A stretch of 64,000 nucleotides of DNA from Henckelia pumila (GCF_033568475.1 NC_133123.1:136608242-136672241), one strand, 5' to 3'. Positions 34,603 to 47,657 are shown, counted from the first letter of the stretch. The notes: generated from the letters alone by a model not told the origin. Made by a program: numbers and translations.

Positions 34603-34966
34603 TACTCAAATATGCCTGGAATAGAGAGGGATTCTCGGAATTGGCAAATGAAAGTGAAGCCTCGGCCTTATATTTATAGACCACGATCGAAACCTCCGAT
34701 TCTCGATCGGAACGTCCTATCCTGCCATCGGAGCTTCCGAACATCGTTATCTGCCACGTGTCAAACTATCACTGGTTGACTTCGGATAGGGGTGATCGGA
34801 GCTTCCGATCCTGATCGAAGCTTTCGAACCTGCCACACGTCATGCCTGACGTAATACCATCAGAGCTTCCGATCCTACATCGGAGCTTCCGATCCGTCCG
34901 GTACCCAATTTATTTAATTAGCGTTAATTAATCCTTAATCACTAATTTTGGGTACGGGCTACTACA
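34603..34966 (-). repeat. Gypsy-B 5' LTR, outer segment
   Basis: Continues the LTR broken at 17986: TATA (minus, near 34671-34680), inverted-repeat array (34685-34895) and terminus GGGCTACTACA at 34966. Beyond this base the sequence switches to pararetrovirus ORF, so this is the true insertion boundary of Gypsy-B. Confidence 0.88.
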
Positions 34967-35364
34967 GAAATAATAGATGGATTAGTATCAATCTTAGATT
35001 TGCCCTTGTCAATATTGGGCCTAAGATTGATCTCTTCCTCTTTTACCCCAGAGGCGAAGGGTTGACTTGATGAGTTCTTCTCATCAATTATTGCTTCATC
35101 CAATTCATCAAAAGCTGATGGTAGATTAGCACTTGTATCTTGGGTATTAGAATTCCCAACAACTTGTTCTACAACAAGTGGTTGTATTTCTTCTTGTAAA
35201 ACCAATGGTTTTATCGTTTCTTGTTTATAAGAAACCAATGGCTTCTCTATAGCCCTCACAATTGGCCCTTGAATAGCAGCCCATTGTTGAGTTTGAGCTT
35301 GCAAACATCCTGTAATACGATTAGATACTTTGATCCGATCAGCTTGTTGTAACCTGTCAGCCAT
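34967..35364 (-). pseudogene. Pararetrovirus downstream ORF, function unknown, truncated
   Basis: ATG at 35364 (MADRLQQADRIK), about 133 viral codons before Gypsy-B cuts it at 34967; the last eight codons of the open frame are LTR sequence. It is hydrophilic, rich in Gln, Glu and Lys, with no motif I recognise. It follows the RNase H end by roughly 100 bp, the place where some caulimovirids encode a separate last protein (for example a translation factor). The role is inference from position only. Confidence 0.5.
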
Positions 35365-35479
35365 TTCCGCATTAATGACTAACTAGTTGAACTCGGTTTG
35401 AAGCAACCCAAGGTGTTCCCTGAGATGCCTCTGCATTTTCATGATGGAATCTACATCACTGCCTTCCATTTCTTGTTAA

Positions 35480-35748
35480 GAAATCTGCAATAATATTTTC
35501 ATGAGATTTAATAATAACAATATCAAAATATAATTTTGACATAATGTTTGCCATCTTAATAACCTAGTTTTCTCAAGTTTAGATTCAATCTTATTTTTTA
35601 GAAAAGCTTTTACCTGGGTGTTATCAACCTTCAGCGTGAATTTTTTAGCAAGTAAAAATAATGGTCATTTTTCAAAAGCTCTTTTAACTGCATAAAATTC
35701 TTTTTTGTTGATATGTCATCTGATGACCTCTGATTCTGAAAAAAGACC
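35480..35748 (-). pseudogene. Pararetrovirus RNase H, C-terminal remnant
   Basis: On the minus strand the three frames together give an RNase H end: an NEKEF-like block in damaged form, then VDNTQVKAFLKNKI and, in another frame, IIADFLTR. At least two frameshifts and stops are present. It joins the segment at 48900 once the hAT and one 8-bp TSD are removed, which proves that hAT-1 landed inside this domain. Confidence 0.8.
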
Positions 35749-35756
35749 GCTACAGT

Positions 35757-36303
35757 TAGGGGTGTTCATCGGTCGGTTCGGTTTTAATTTGGCCAACTTT
35801 GGTTCGGTTTTTCGGTTTTCGGTTTATGAAATATGTAATCCGAAGTCGAACAATTTTACTTTGGTTTGGTTCGGTTTTATATTATAATGGACCGGTTTAT
35901 ACGGTTCGGTTTTATTGGTTTTATCAATAATAAATAACATCATAAAAAACATGAATTTCATCCAAGATGTAATTTAAATAGATAAACACACAACTTGAAG
36001 TCATATAAATATATTTAAAAAACAGAAAAAAAAAAAAACAAACAAACAAAGATAACAAGTACAAACATGAACCAACCAACCTCTGTCTTACAATGTTTTC
36101 AAACAAAAAACAAACCGTACTTACTACATACTACATATATTCTCAATTGACAGAGTCATGCTTCTTGCAAGTTGTAGTTTGATGGTGTCATATTCAAATT
36201 TTCAAATGGAATACTTGAGCATCTTGAACTTGTTTGAACAGTTAACACTAATAAGATTACCTGCAACCTTTCCATCTTTTATCCTACTGATTCCAAGATG
36301 CAA
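35757..36303. other. hAT-1 3' subterminal region
   Basis: TIR at 35757-35769, then repeated GGTTCGGTTTT words to about 35920, then AT-rich untranslated DNA to the end of the transposase frame. No gene seen. Confidence 0.7.
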
Positions 36304-38323
36304 TTACATATTAGTTATGCAAGAAACATCTCTTCCCAAGCTAGCCATATCTAGAAAAAAAAAATCTATAAAAATTAAAATATTTGTCACATTAATATAA
36401 AAAAAATTGTACTTTTTAGTTTTTTTACCATCTTCAAACTTCTCGAGCTTATCCAAGTCCTCTTCTACTGTAACAGGTAAAGATTCATGACAAATCCAGT
36501 CTTGTGTACAAAGAAGAGCTTGCACCAATTTAGGAGTTAAAGAACTCCTAAATGGATCAAGCACACGTCCTCCAGTGCTAAATGCACTTTTTGAAGCAAC
36601 AGTTGAAATAGGAATTGCTAACACATCACGAGTCATCTCAGCAATAACAGGAAATCTAGGCGAATTAACTTTCCACCAAAGCAAGATATCAAAATTTTCA
36701 TTTACGGGTTCTGTTTCTTCACCAAGATATTTGTCCAACTCTGATTTAGAATCCATAGTTCCGCTTATGGCTCTGTGTCTCAAGTACTCTTGCTGGATTA
36801 AGGTTCTTTTATGGGTGTTTCCAGAACTTGCCATGTCAAATGTGTCACCAGCTGGAGCAGGTTGCTTAGATTGAGATTCTTTTGAAGTTCTCTTTCGATA
36901 CTCGTCATATAACGATATCATATAGAGCTTTAAATCATCTCTCATTTTCCCCCTTTCTCTTCCCCATACATACTCAAAAGAACAAAAGCAACATACTCAA
37001 ATTTGAAACGAGGATCTAACACACAAGCAACAAAAATCATTTTATTCATCTTTTCTGGAACACCCCAATACTTTTCAAATTTAGCTTTCATCCTCTCCGC
37101 CATAAAAATCAAATCAAGATCATCACTATCCATAGCATTTTCAAAATGCAAGGAACTTCACCAATTTCATGAAACTGAACATTTGAAGTAACATATAATG
37201 AGTCCGACACCCTTACAGTAAGTTCATAAAAAGTTTCAAAAAACTTTACCATGTGTCTTATTTTCTTCCAGTCAACACTAGTAAGAGTACCTGAAACCTT
37301 TCCATCTTCACAATTATGATTAAGAAGATAATCCAACAATCCAGGATCAATAAAACCATATCTTGTAAGGCATTCTCAAATTCTTGTGTTGTATTCAACA
37401 TCAAATACGTCGAATTCCACCTAGTAGGGACATCCAAACACAATGATTTTTTACTTTCTATCTTTTCAATTTCACAACATTCTTTGAATCTTTTTATCCT
37501 CGCAGGAGATTGCCTGATGTATCTTGTAGCTTGTCCCACACGTTTCACAGGATCGCCAACTTTTTTCAATCCATCTTGAACAATAAGATTGATAATGTGA
37601 GCAACACATCTCACATGAATATGACTACCATCCATGAAATTAGTTCCCCATTTACTAAACTGTTTTGAAAGTTCTTTCGCCGTTGTATCATTTGAACTAG
37701 CATTATCAACTGTAATTGTGAAAACTTTATCCAAACCCCAATCAATCAAACACTTGGTAATTGCAACCGCCATATCATCACCTTTATGACTACTAATTGG
37801 ACAAAAATTTAGGATCTTCTTATGTAGTTTCCAATCTTTATCAATAAAATGAGCTGTAAGACACATGTAATTTATCCTCTGTATCGAAGTCCATGTATCT
37901 GTTGTGAGACATACTATTTGATGTGTTTCTTTAAAAACCAACTTTAGTTTTTTCTTTTCTTCAAAGAAAATTTTGAAGCAATCTCTCGTTATTGTAGCAC
38001 GAGAAGGCATTCGAAATAGAGGTTGTATTATATTAATAAAGTGCTTGAACCCTTCTCTTTCAACAAGACTAAAAGGTTGCTCATCTATAATTATCATCCG
38101 AGCTAATGCTTTTCTACATAATTCTTGATCAAATCTCCAAACATTTAATGAACTTTCACTCGCAGCATTCGAATTTGGTGGAAATATTAATTTAGCTTGT
38201 TTGGTCTTAGCATTATGGGGATTTTGGGTACACTTCGTCATATGATTATTTAAAGAAGATGTTCCATTAGAGTTTGAATCAACAACGTAGTTTGAACTAC
38301 AATAACGATACCTTGCTCTTTTA
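36304..38323 (-). pseudogene. hAT transposase, catalytic and C-terminal parts, three frameshifts
   Basis: Read on the minus strand. A first frame (38323-37258) has the end of the BED finger (SSLNNHMTKCTQ) and the RNase H-like core (VCLTTDTWTS, VDNASSNDT, HVRCVAHIINLIV, RWNSTYLML). The frame shifts near 37330-37350, again near 37140-37160, and again near 36945. The last frame (36945-36304) carries the hAT C-terminal dimerisation block (FDILLWWKVNSPRFP, DVLAIPISTVASKSAFSTGG, ALLCTQDWI). It belongs to the Ac/Ds-like hAT family and is not functional as it stands. Confidence 0.92.
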
Positions 38324-40172
38324 TGTTGGAGAACGCGGCGTTCAGATCAATTAGGATTGATACCCGGTGCAGCGGAAGTTTAAAAATTTTGTATGGAACG
38401 ATTCTATAATAGGTATCAACCTTACGATTAAATTGTGTGTGTAAAAATTAAATAACAATTATAAAATTTTTACCTTTAATCTCGAATCGAGATTTTGGAC
38501 ACCAACAGATTTCTCTGCTCTTGTTGTATATCCCTGGAACTGATGGACGAACTGTTCTTCAATCAGGTCCACGAACGGATATTTAATCCCTCTGATAGAT
38601 TGCACTAGAAAATCTATCAGAAGTTTTCTACGAAGAGATTAACGAATTTGATCCGTTAAACCAGACTGTAATTCAAAATCACAGGCTGGATTTTCTCGAG
38701 TAGAGGGAGAGGGGGGGACGGCCACCTTTTTTTAAAATAAACTAGGGTTTTCGAAAAATCCTTGTGACCTGTTGTGTGTAATTTCTGTACTGCAATAACT
38801 TATTTATAATGTAGGCCACTAACAGCTTAGGGCCCATTAGTCATAAGTTCAAGCCCGACAAGCAAAGCCCGCATGTTCAGAAATTAATATAAAATTCATC
38901 GTGACTCCGATTGATAAACCGATTTCACCAATGTGCACAGAAACCATTTCTGCACCTTTTAAAGTCAAGATAAATTTTTCTGAATCTGAATTCAGTGATT
39001 TCCAAAAATGGCCATCCCTATGTCATTTTAGGAAATCTTACTCCTCTACTCTTAAATAAGAAGTCCAACTTCTTCGTTCATTAAATTTAACTCTTTAAAT
39101 TTAACTATCTCAACGGGGATTAAAAATCCATTACACTGTGTGACCCTCAATGGTTCAGGGATACAGCTAGCCATGGGCTCACAACTCCTTGTGACTCGGA
39201 ACAACAATTTCCGACTTGCCCATCGAATCATGGTAAGAGCGTCTAGCAACATCGCCCCATGATTCCCTAGGTATCACTGATAGTGCCTACAAGAACCAAT
39301 AGATTTTGGTTAGCGTACAGTACGGTCCCTTCATCCATATATCCCGATCGAATCAACAACCATTGGTATATCGAGAGTCGCTCGAGATTCGATAACTATG
39401 CAATGCATCTTGAAGATCAAATAGTGACATCGCATGTGCTACTAAGAAACCATTTATTAAATCACATCATGTACTCTGGCCAGAGATTCGTCACACTAAT
39501 ATCTCCTCAGATCGCATAGGATATCCACACTCGCAAGTATGTGGTGAATCCTTGACAACAAAGCATCGACTCCTATATGTGTTGTAACTGTACCCAATCC
39601 CGACACCTGATGACCCCAATAGAGTCGGTAAACGAGTCAAAGCACAGTACTAGCATATAGAGTCTCAATGATGTCTCAAGTAGTAAGGACTAATGGTGTA
39701 CAACCAAAACCGCGGACTTTATCCACTCGATAAGTGATAACCACTTGGAAAGTCCGGATAGGGTAGTTCGATCATTCATCATATGAATATCCATTTGCAT
39801 GCTTTGAACATCTCTATGTTCCTTACCAATGAAACGTGGTACTCCGCATCGCAAATGCTAGTCTCAAACTCGAGCGATCCTTATCCTTATTATCGGACGA
39901 CTCAATCGACTAGGAACAGTTTAGAATATACAGTGACTATAAGATGTGTTTCATGATAGACATCCCCATGTTCTACCACATCTTACATACACTATAGTAT
40001 ATTCAAGGTCTTTATCAAAACAACAATAGTATATCACAATATAACAATATGAAGAAAGATAAAGTCATTGTCATTAATAAAAGTGTAAATTATATTAAAC
40101 AAAAGATTGTTTATACAAAGAGTCATCAAAGCCCTTAGCCACATGTTGGCTCACCGGGCACCCACTCTTTCA
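38324..40172 (-). repeat. 3' LTR of Copia-2
   Basis: Plus-view termini TGTTGGAGAACGC and CCCACTCTTTCA. Small ORFs here (39052-39519) recur in the other LTR at 46537-47004 and are not genes. Confidence 0.93.
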
Positions 40173-42690
40173 ATCTCCCACTTGCCCTATAGCCAACTAG
40201 TCATACTACGTAGACCCATTGCTTCGCGATGTTTGTCAAATAATGGTCCTGGCAAGGGCTTAGTAAGTGGATCAGCGATATTGTCTGCAGAGGCCACTCT
40301 TTCGACAGTGATGTCTCCTCTTTCCACAATCTCCCGGATGATGTGGTATTTCCTCAGTACGTGTTTGGATCTTTGATGAGACCTGGTTCCTTTGCCTGAG
40401 CAACGGCACCCGTGTTGTCACAGTACACCGGGACTGGACCAACAACTTCAGGAATGACGCCCAACTCTTGGACGAAATTCCTCATCCAAACGGCCTTTTT
40501 AGCAGCAGCTGATGCTGCAATGTATTCAGCCTCAGTGGTGGAATCCGCTGTGGTGTCCTGCTTGGAACTCTTCCAAGAGACAGCACCGCCATTGAGCATG
40601 AACACAAATCCAGAGGTTGACTTCGAGTCATCCACGTCACTTTGGAAGCTAGAGTCGGTATAGCCTTCCAATTTTAGTTCTCTTCCTCCATATACCATGA
40701 ACATATTCTTAGTCCTTCGTAAGTACTTAAGAATGTCCTTCACAGCTTTCCAATGCATTTGACCGGGATTAGCTTGATATCTGCTCATGACACTCAGAGC
40801 AAATGCTACATCCGGTCTGGTAGATATCATCCCATACATGATACTACATATGGCTGACGCATATGGTACATGTGTCATTTTCTCTATCTCTTCATCAGTC
40901 TTGGGACACATAGACTTGGATAGAGAAACTCCATGACACATGGGTAGATGTCCTCTCTTGGACCCATCCATTGAAAACCGTTTCAATATGGTGTCGATGT
41001 AGGTTGATTGAGTGAGTCCTATCATTCTCTTAGATCTATCTCTATAGATCTGTATCCCTAGAATATAGGATGCCTCACCCAAATCCTTCATCGAGAATCT
41101 ACCTGATAACCATATCTTTGTTGACTGCAACATCCCTACATCATTCCCAATGAGTAGGATGTCATCAACATAAAGTACTAAGAATGTCACAGCATCCTTA
41201 ACTACTTTCTTGTACACGCATGGTTCCTCCGGATTCTTGATGAAACCAAAATCTTTTATTGTTTCATCAAATTTTTGGTTCCAACTTCTTGATGCTTGTT
41301 TTAGACCATAAATTGATCTCTGAAGCTTGCATACCTTATGCTCGCTTCCCATGGATGTGAACCCCTCAGGCTGCTTCATATAGATTTCTTCCTTAATGTC
41401 TCCATTAAGAAAAGCAGTCTTCACATCCATTTGCCATATCTCATAGTCATACCATGCAGCTATGGCAATAAGGATTCTTATGGACTTGAATATTGCAACT
41501 GGTGAAAAAGTTTCATCATAGTCAACTCCTTGTCTTTGAGTATAACCTTTTGCCACCAATCGTGTCTTGTAGGTCAATACCTTACCATCAGGCCCAAGCT
41601 TTCTCTTGTAGATCCATTTACACCCTATTGGAACAATTCCATCGGGAGGATCTACTAAAGACCAAACTTGGTTTGTATGCATCGAATCTATTTCCGACTG
41701 CATAGCTTCAAGCCATAAATTTGAATCCGCATCAGAAATTGCTTCCTTGAAGTTTCTTGGATCACATCCAACATCGGGTTCATCTTGATCCCCTTCAAGA
41801 AGAAGACCATATCGAATAGGAGGTCTAGAAGTCCTCTCGGATCTTCTAGGTACAGGCGTGTCCAGCAATGGTTCCTGAGGTGTAGGATCGTTATTTTGTA
41901 TTTCAGGTTCTTCTCGAATTTCTTCGAGTTCCATCATCTCGCCTTTCTTATCCAATAAGAACTTCTTCTCCAAGAAGGTGGCATTCCTCGAAACAAACAC
42001 CTTTGTTTCAGCAGGATAATAGAAATAATATCCGATTGAATTCTTCGGATACCCTACAAAATAACATAAGCTGGATCGACTATCCAACTTATCTCCCACT
42101 GTCCGCTTCACGTAAGCAGGACATCCCCAAATCTTCAAGTACGAATACTTAGGAGCTTTGCCATTCCATAACTCGTATGGTGTTTTGTCCACTGCTTTAG
42201 TGTGGACGTTGTTCAACAACAATACCGCCGTTTCAAGCGCATAGCCCCAAAACGAAGGTGGAAGCTCAGTGAAGCTCATCATGGACCGAACCATGTCCAA
42301 CAAAGTTCGATTACGACGCTCCGATACACCATTAAGCTGTGGTGTCATAGGAGGAGTCCACTGAGAGAGAATCCCATTCTCTTTTAGATAGTCCAAAAAC
42401 TCGGTACTCAAGTATTCTCCACCTCGATCCGATCGAAGTGCTTTAATACTTTTACCTAGCTTGTTTTCTACTTCAGCCTTGAATTCTTTGAACTTTTCAA
42501 ATGCTTCAGACTTATATTTCATTAAATATAAATACCCATACCTTGAATAATCATCAATAAAGGTAATGAAGTAGGTGTGGCCATATTGAGTCCCAACTCT
42601 AAATGGACCACAAACATCTGTATGGATCAAATCCAACAGATTTTGACTACGCTCAGGTTTCTCCTTAAAAGGAGATTTAGTCATTTTTTT
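40173..42690 (-). pseudogene. Copia-2 integrase, RT and RNase H
   Basis: Open from 42684 to 40354. Integrase LIHTDVCGPF, SDRGGEYLST and GVSERRNRTL; RT DETFSPVAIFKS, QMDVKTAFLNGD, YVDDILLIGND; RNase H TEAEYIAASAAAKK and CDNTGAVAQ. One A is missing relative to Copia-1 near 40382, so the last ~65 residues, including the ADNIADPLTKPL block, are out of frame. Upstream, an extra A in an A-run near 42690 separates this frame from the zinc-finger part of the integrase. Confidence 0.92.
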
Positions 42691-44101
42691 CTTTTAGGCA
42701 GGATTCACAAGTAGGTAGAGAGTTAATATCAGACATATCAAACATGCCCTCTCCCACTAGCTTATTCATCCTCCTTGAGGAAATATGACCTAGCCTAGCG
42801 TGTCAAAGGTTTGCCGGGTTTTGGCTATCGATTTTCCTTTTGTTTGTTGTTGCCGGTTTATCAACATAATTTATTGGAACGTCTTTTAGTTTTAAGTTGT
42901 ATAGATCGTTTTCAAGTTGTCCATTTCCAATTAAACATTCACTCTTGTAAATATTGCAAATCTCATTCACAAAATTGCAAGAATAACCATCTCTATCAAG
43001 CATAGAAACAGAAATAATGTTTTTAATCAAATCCGGAACAAATAAAACATCCCTTAAAAGTAACTTAAAACCGTTCTGCAAAATTAAATAAACATCTCCC
43101 ACGGCTTTTGCTTCAACTCTGGAACCATTTTCGAGCCTCAGCTGGGTCTCACCCATCCTAAGCCTGCGACTTCTTGTCATCACCTGCAAATCATTGCAAA
43201 TGTGAGATCCACATCCGGTATCCAATACCCAAGAAGTAGTATTAAGTGAAACATTTATTTCAATATAGAACATACCCTTTGCAGTTCGCAACTGCTCTAG
43301 ATATTCCTTGCAGTTACGCTTCCAATGACCGGGCTTCTTGCAGTAATGGCAAACATCCTTGGATTTTTCCATGTTTGAAGCCTTTGTCTTGTACTTCTTC
43401 TCGGGTTCGATTTTCTTGGGTGGGGCAGAACGTTTCTTACCCTTTGTACTTGGCCCCTTCTTAGCAGAAGAAGAGGAGCCCACCAAGAAAGCCGGTTTAT
43501 CCTTCTTTAATGTGGATTCATATGTCACAAGCATATTGACCATCTCTTCAAGGGAGGCCTCTATCTCGTTCATATTGAAATTTACCACAAATCCGTCAAA
43601 CGAAGAAGGAAGAGACAGAAGTAGTAAGTCCACGTTGAGTTCATGCTCCAACACCAAATCAAGGGTTACCAACTTCTGTATGAGCCAAATCACTCGTACC
43701 CCATGATCACGGACCGAAGTCCCTTCACGCATGCGACACGTCATTAGCTCCTTTACAGTAGCGAACCTTTCAGCCCTCGATTGAGCCCCAAAAAGTTCCT
43801 TGAGTTGAACGTGAATGTCAGCAGCATTCACGGTGTCCTCAAATCGCCTCTGGAGTTCATCAGACATCGAGGCTTGCATATAGCATTTGGTCTTGATATC
43901 ATGGTCCCACCATGTATCAAGCTTGGCTAACTCCTCCGGACTTACGTCAGCTGGTGCTTCCTTCGGAGGAGATTTTTCTAACACGTAGAGCATCTTCTCA
44001 GAAGTCAAGACAATCTTCAACTTACGGAACCATTCCGTATAGTTTGCGTCAGTCAACTTATTTTGTTCGAGGATCGAGAAAAGTGGATTACGCGAATTCA
44101 T
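42691..44101 (-). pseudogene. Copia-2 gag, protease and pre-integrase
   Basis: ATG at 44101 (MNSRNPLFSILE). UBN2-type gag; intact zinc knuckle CHYCKKPGHWKRNC (C-x2-C-x4-H-x4-C); protease WVLDTGCGSHICN. The open frame ends at TGA 42803-42805, where Copia-1 has TGG in the pre-integrase block NLWHARLGH. The pre-integrase zinc block continues in frame to ~42690, where the frameshift occurs. Confidence 0.92.
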
Positions 44102-45808
44102 CTTATGAAATACTGAAAAGAAACAGACAAAGTGATTGTTTAAGCAATTTACTAAGACATAAAATAGGCGAAATTTATTTTATGAATCTCACTCCCACTA
44201 TTTTAACGATTTCACTACCCTCTAGTGAAAACGGGAAACTGTTTTCCTTAGTGAGAACATGGAGTCCAATTGACAAACTTATGGTCCCGAATAATATCAG
44301 CCAACCATAATTTTCAAAAGGTAGAGCCCAATTGCTTCCAAAGCAACCTCCACGTTTTTACCTCATGTCCAATAAGGTCCCAATAATATGACGCCGATTA
44401 TTGTGACATGTCAAGATGACCCATCAATATTAAGTTGTGATGGACGATCGCCATGTGGATCCCCCAATAATATGAGCCGATCCCATGGGAGTTCCACCCA
44501 ACTTACAACATGTGTCGATCTAATGTACAGCTTTCCGACGAACGGGCCCCCCAATAATATGAGCCGGACCGTATCCGCGGGTAGCATCTCATACATTGAT
44601 CGTTGATGGAAGGTAGGAACATTTAAACAAATTTAAATTTCCTTTATTTATCTTGATATCAATTTTAAATCATATTTAAAATGAGGGATTTTTAATTATA
44701 AAAATTTGTCTCATCATTTTTTAAAATTTTGTATGCTTGCCGGATTCACACAATTATGTCTAAAACATGCATACAACTATAATATCACATATTATATAGG
44801 ATGATCGATTCCATTTCTAATTGATCCGTGGTTGCCAATCACGAGTCTTAGTCCAATCCTAGGTAATATGCAGTATGCAATGCAATCCTATTACATTTGC
44901 TTCCAATTTACATTTCTTCTGTCTTTATTGTCTGTTGGGCCCACCTCCATCTTCAAATCTTGATCTCCCACTAAATCTAATGTATTTACAATAAATAACA
45001 ATGACAAGTAGGGGATACATTTTTAAGGGGTGGGAACGGGCCATAAACCAAGCCCACTTTTATTACATATGACATTCATATTGGGCCATAAACCAGGCCC
45101 ATTAATAAAACCAACAATAATAAAACAAATGTAAATTCCTAACATACACCTACAAAATTGGTCATGGCAATCGATCATCCTTATCCAATAACATTTAATT
45201 CAAAATTAATTTATTGGATAACATGCAATGGCAATTTAAATTTAAAAAGATAAAATCATATTTCATACATAAAATCTTATTTTACATATAAAATCATATT
45301 TTATCTTTTTATCAAATAAAATCATATTTTATCTATAAAATCCAATTTTATACATAAAATCATATTTTACTCAATATATCCATAAGATCATATCTTATCA
45401 TCAATTGTACCAAAAATAATTAATTTCAAAATTCAATTAAAGGATAAAATATTAAAATTTTCCAAAAATTCAAATTTATCCAAAAATCAATTTTAAAATT
45501 TTCGGACTCGAACAATTCGATCCGACGCCTCGTGGACCAATCAAAACAATTTTCCCGGGCCGGGCAGCCCGGCTGCCCCTAGGGCAGCGACGATCGCTGC
45601 CCATGGGCAGCGCCGTGCGCTGCCCGGGGCAGCGACGATCGCTGCCCCTGCCCCGGGCAGCGATCCAATCGCTGCCCGGGTTTTTGCCCGAAAAAAAATA
45701 TTTTTTATTTTTAAAATATTTATTTTGTTTCAAAAACCGAGACCTAAAAAATTTTGTACAATCGATTAATTTAATCGCTTGATCTGAGCAACCTGTCTCT
45801 GATACCAC
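44102..45808 (-). other. Copia-2 leader with three conserved repeat blocks
   Basis: Untranslated leader between PBS and gag. On the minus strand it holds GC-rich hairpins (45551-45680), AT-rich 'ataaaatcatattttat' repeats (45240-45400) and spaced 'cccaataatatga' repeats (44290-44575). The PBS next to the LTR at 45797-45807 reads TGGTATCAGAG followed by A rather than C. No gene. Confidence 0.75.
45551..45680. repeat. GC-rich hairpin block in Copia-2 leader
   Basis: Perfect hairpins: GGGCAGCGA at 45582-45590 with its complement at 45594-45602 (3-base loop); a copy at about 45627-45649; a third at about 45655-45677; also CGGGCAGCCCGGCTGCCC at 45561-45578. It is more regular than the Copia-1 version and would form strong stems in the element RNA about 130-260 bases after the PBS. 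Confidence 0.85.
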
Positions 45809-47657
45809 TGTTGGAGAACGCGGCGTTCAGATCAATTAGGATTGATACCCGGTGCAGCGGAAGTTTAAAAATTTTGTATGGAACGATTCCATAATAGGTA
45901 TCAACCTTACGATTAAATTGTGTGTGTAAAAATTAAATAACAATTATAAAATTTTTACCTTTAATCTCGAATCGAGATTTTGGACACCAACAGATTTCTC
46001 TGCTCTTGTTGTATATCCCTGGAACTGATGGACGAACTGTTCTTCAATCAGGTCCACGAACGGATATTTAATCCCTCTGATAGATTGCACTAGAAAATCT
46101 ATCAGAAGTTTTCTACGAAGAGATTAACGAATTTGATCCGTTAAACCAGACTGTAATTCAAAATCACAGGCTGGATTTTCTCGAGTAGAGGGAGAGGGGG
46201 GGACGGCCACCTTTTTTTAAAATAAACTAGGGTTTTCGAAAAATCCTTGTGACCTGTTGTGTGTAATTTCTGTACTGCAATAACTTATTTATAATGTAGG
46301 CCACTAACAGCTTAGGGCCCATTAGTCATAAGTTCAAGCCCGACAAGCAAAGCCCGCATGTTCAGAAATTAATATAAAATTCATCGTGACTCCGATTGAT
46401 AAACCGATTTCACCAATGTGCACAGAAACCATTTCTGCACCTTTTAAAGTCAAGATAAATTTTTCTGAATCCGAATTCAGTGATTTCCAAAAATGGCCAT
46501 CCCTATGTCATTTTAGGAAATCTTACTCCTCTACTCTTAAATAAGAAGTCCAACTTCTTCGTTCATTAAATTTAACTCTTTAAATTTAACTATCTCAACG
46601 GGGATTAAAAATCCATTACACTGTGTGACCCTCAATGGTTCAGGGATACAGCTAGCCGTGGGCTCACAACTCCTTGTGACTCGGAACAACAATTTCCGAC
46701 TTGCCCATCGAATCATGGTAAGAGCGTCTAGCAACATCGCCCCATGATTCCCTAGGTATCACTGATAGTGCCTACAAGAACCAATAGATTTTGGTTAGCG
46801 TACAGTACGGTCCCTTCATCCATATATCCCGATCGAATCAACAACCATTGGTATATCGAGAGTCGCTCGAGATTCGATAACTATGCAATGCATCTTGAAG
46901 ATCAAATAGTGACATCGCATGTGCTACTAAGAAACCATTTTTTAAATCACATCATGTACTCTGGCCAGAGATTCGTCACACTAATATCTCCTCAGATCGT
47001 ATAGGATATCCACACTCGCAAGTATGTGGTGAATCCTTGACAACAAAGCATCGACTCCTATATGTGTTGTAACTGTACCCAATCCCGACACCTGATGACC
47101 CCAATAGAGTCGGTAAACGAGTCAAAGCACAGTACTAGCATATAGAGTCTCAATGATGTCTCAAGTAGTAAGGACTAATGGTGTACAACCAAAACCGCGG
47201 ACTTTATCCACTCGATAAGTGATAACCACTTGGAAAGTTCGGATAGGGTAGTTCGATCATTCATCATATGAATATCCATTTGCATGCTTTGAACATCTCT
47301 ATGTTCCTTACCAATGAAACGTGGTACTCCGCATCGCAAATGCTAGTCTCAAACTCGAGCGATCCTTATCCTTATTATCGGACGGCTCAATCGACTAGGA
47401 ACAGTTTAAAATATACAGTGACTATAAGATGTGTTTCATGATAGACATCCCCATGTTCTACCACATCTTACATACACTATAGTATATTCAAGGTCTTTAT
47501 CAAAACAACAATAGTATATCACAATATAACAATATGAAGAAAGATAAAGTCATTGTCATTAATAAAAGTGTAAATTATATTAAACAAAAGATTGTTTATA
47601 CAAAGAGTCATCAAAGCCCTTAGCCACAAGTTGGCTCACCGGACACCCACTCTTTCA
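45809..47657 (-). repeat. 5' LTR of Copia-2
   Basis: 1,849 bp; minus-strand start TGAAAGAGTGGGTG at 47657, which also defines the true LTR start of Copia-1. TATA-like minus-strand sequence near 46285-46295. Confidence 0.93.

Larger units (their letters stand above)
7353..34966 (-). mobile_element. Gypsy-B, decayed Tekay-like element carrying nested insertions
   Basis: This is a minus-strand member of the same family as Gypsy-C and Gypsy-E. Reading leftwards from 34966: 5' LTR (34966-34603, then 17981-17396 after the Copia-1 insertion), PBS, gag, protease, RT and part of RNase H (17319-14773, then 7432-7353 after the Gypsy-C insertion). Removing Gypsy-C and Copia-1 with one TSD each leaves about 3.7 kb. 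The integrase and 3' LTR are absent; the left end is a truncation joined to Athila-like pol. The right end inserts into the last ORF of the pararetrovirus at 34966/34967. Confidence 0.85.
38324..47657 (-). mobile_element. Copia-2, full-length Ty1/Copia element inside hAT-1
   Basis: 9,334 bp, minus strand, same family as Copia-1. LTRs 38324-40172 and 45809-47657, both exactly 1,849 bp, with about ten substitutions by eye. TSD TTTTA at 38319-38323 and 47658-47662. It lies in the BED zinc-finger exon of the hAT transposase. gag-pol has one stop and two frameshifts. It looks the youngest of the elements whose two LTRs are in the window. Confidence 0.95.

Noticed and set aside
34332..34744. Minus ORFs across the Copia-1 / Gypsy-B border
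   Set aside because: They cross the element boundary and TSD and read LTR sequence only.
39052..39519. ORFs in Copia-2 LTR, repeated at 46537-47004
   Set aside because: Same reasoning: LTR copies with no protein features.
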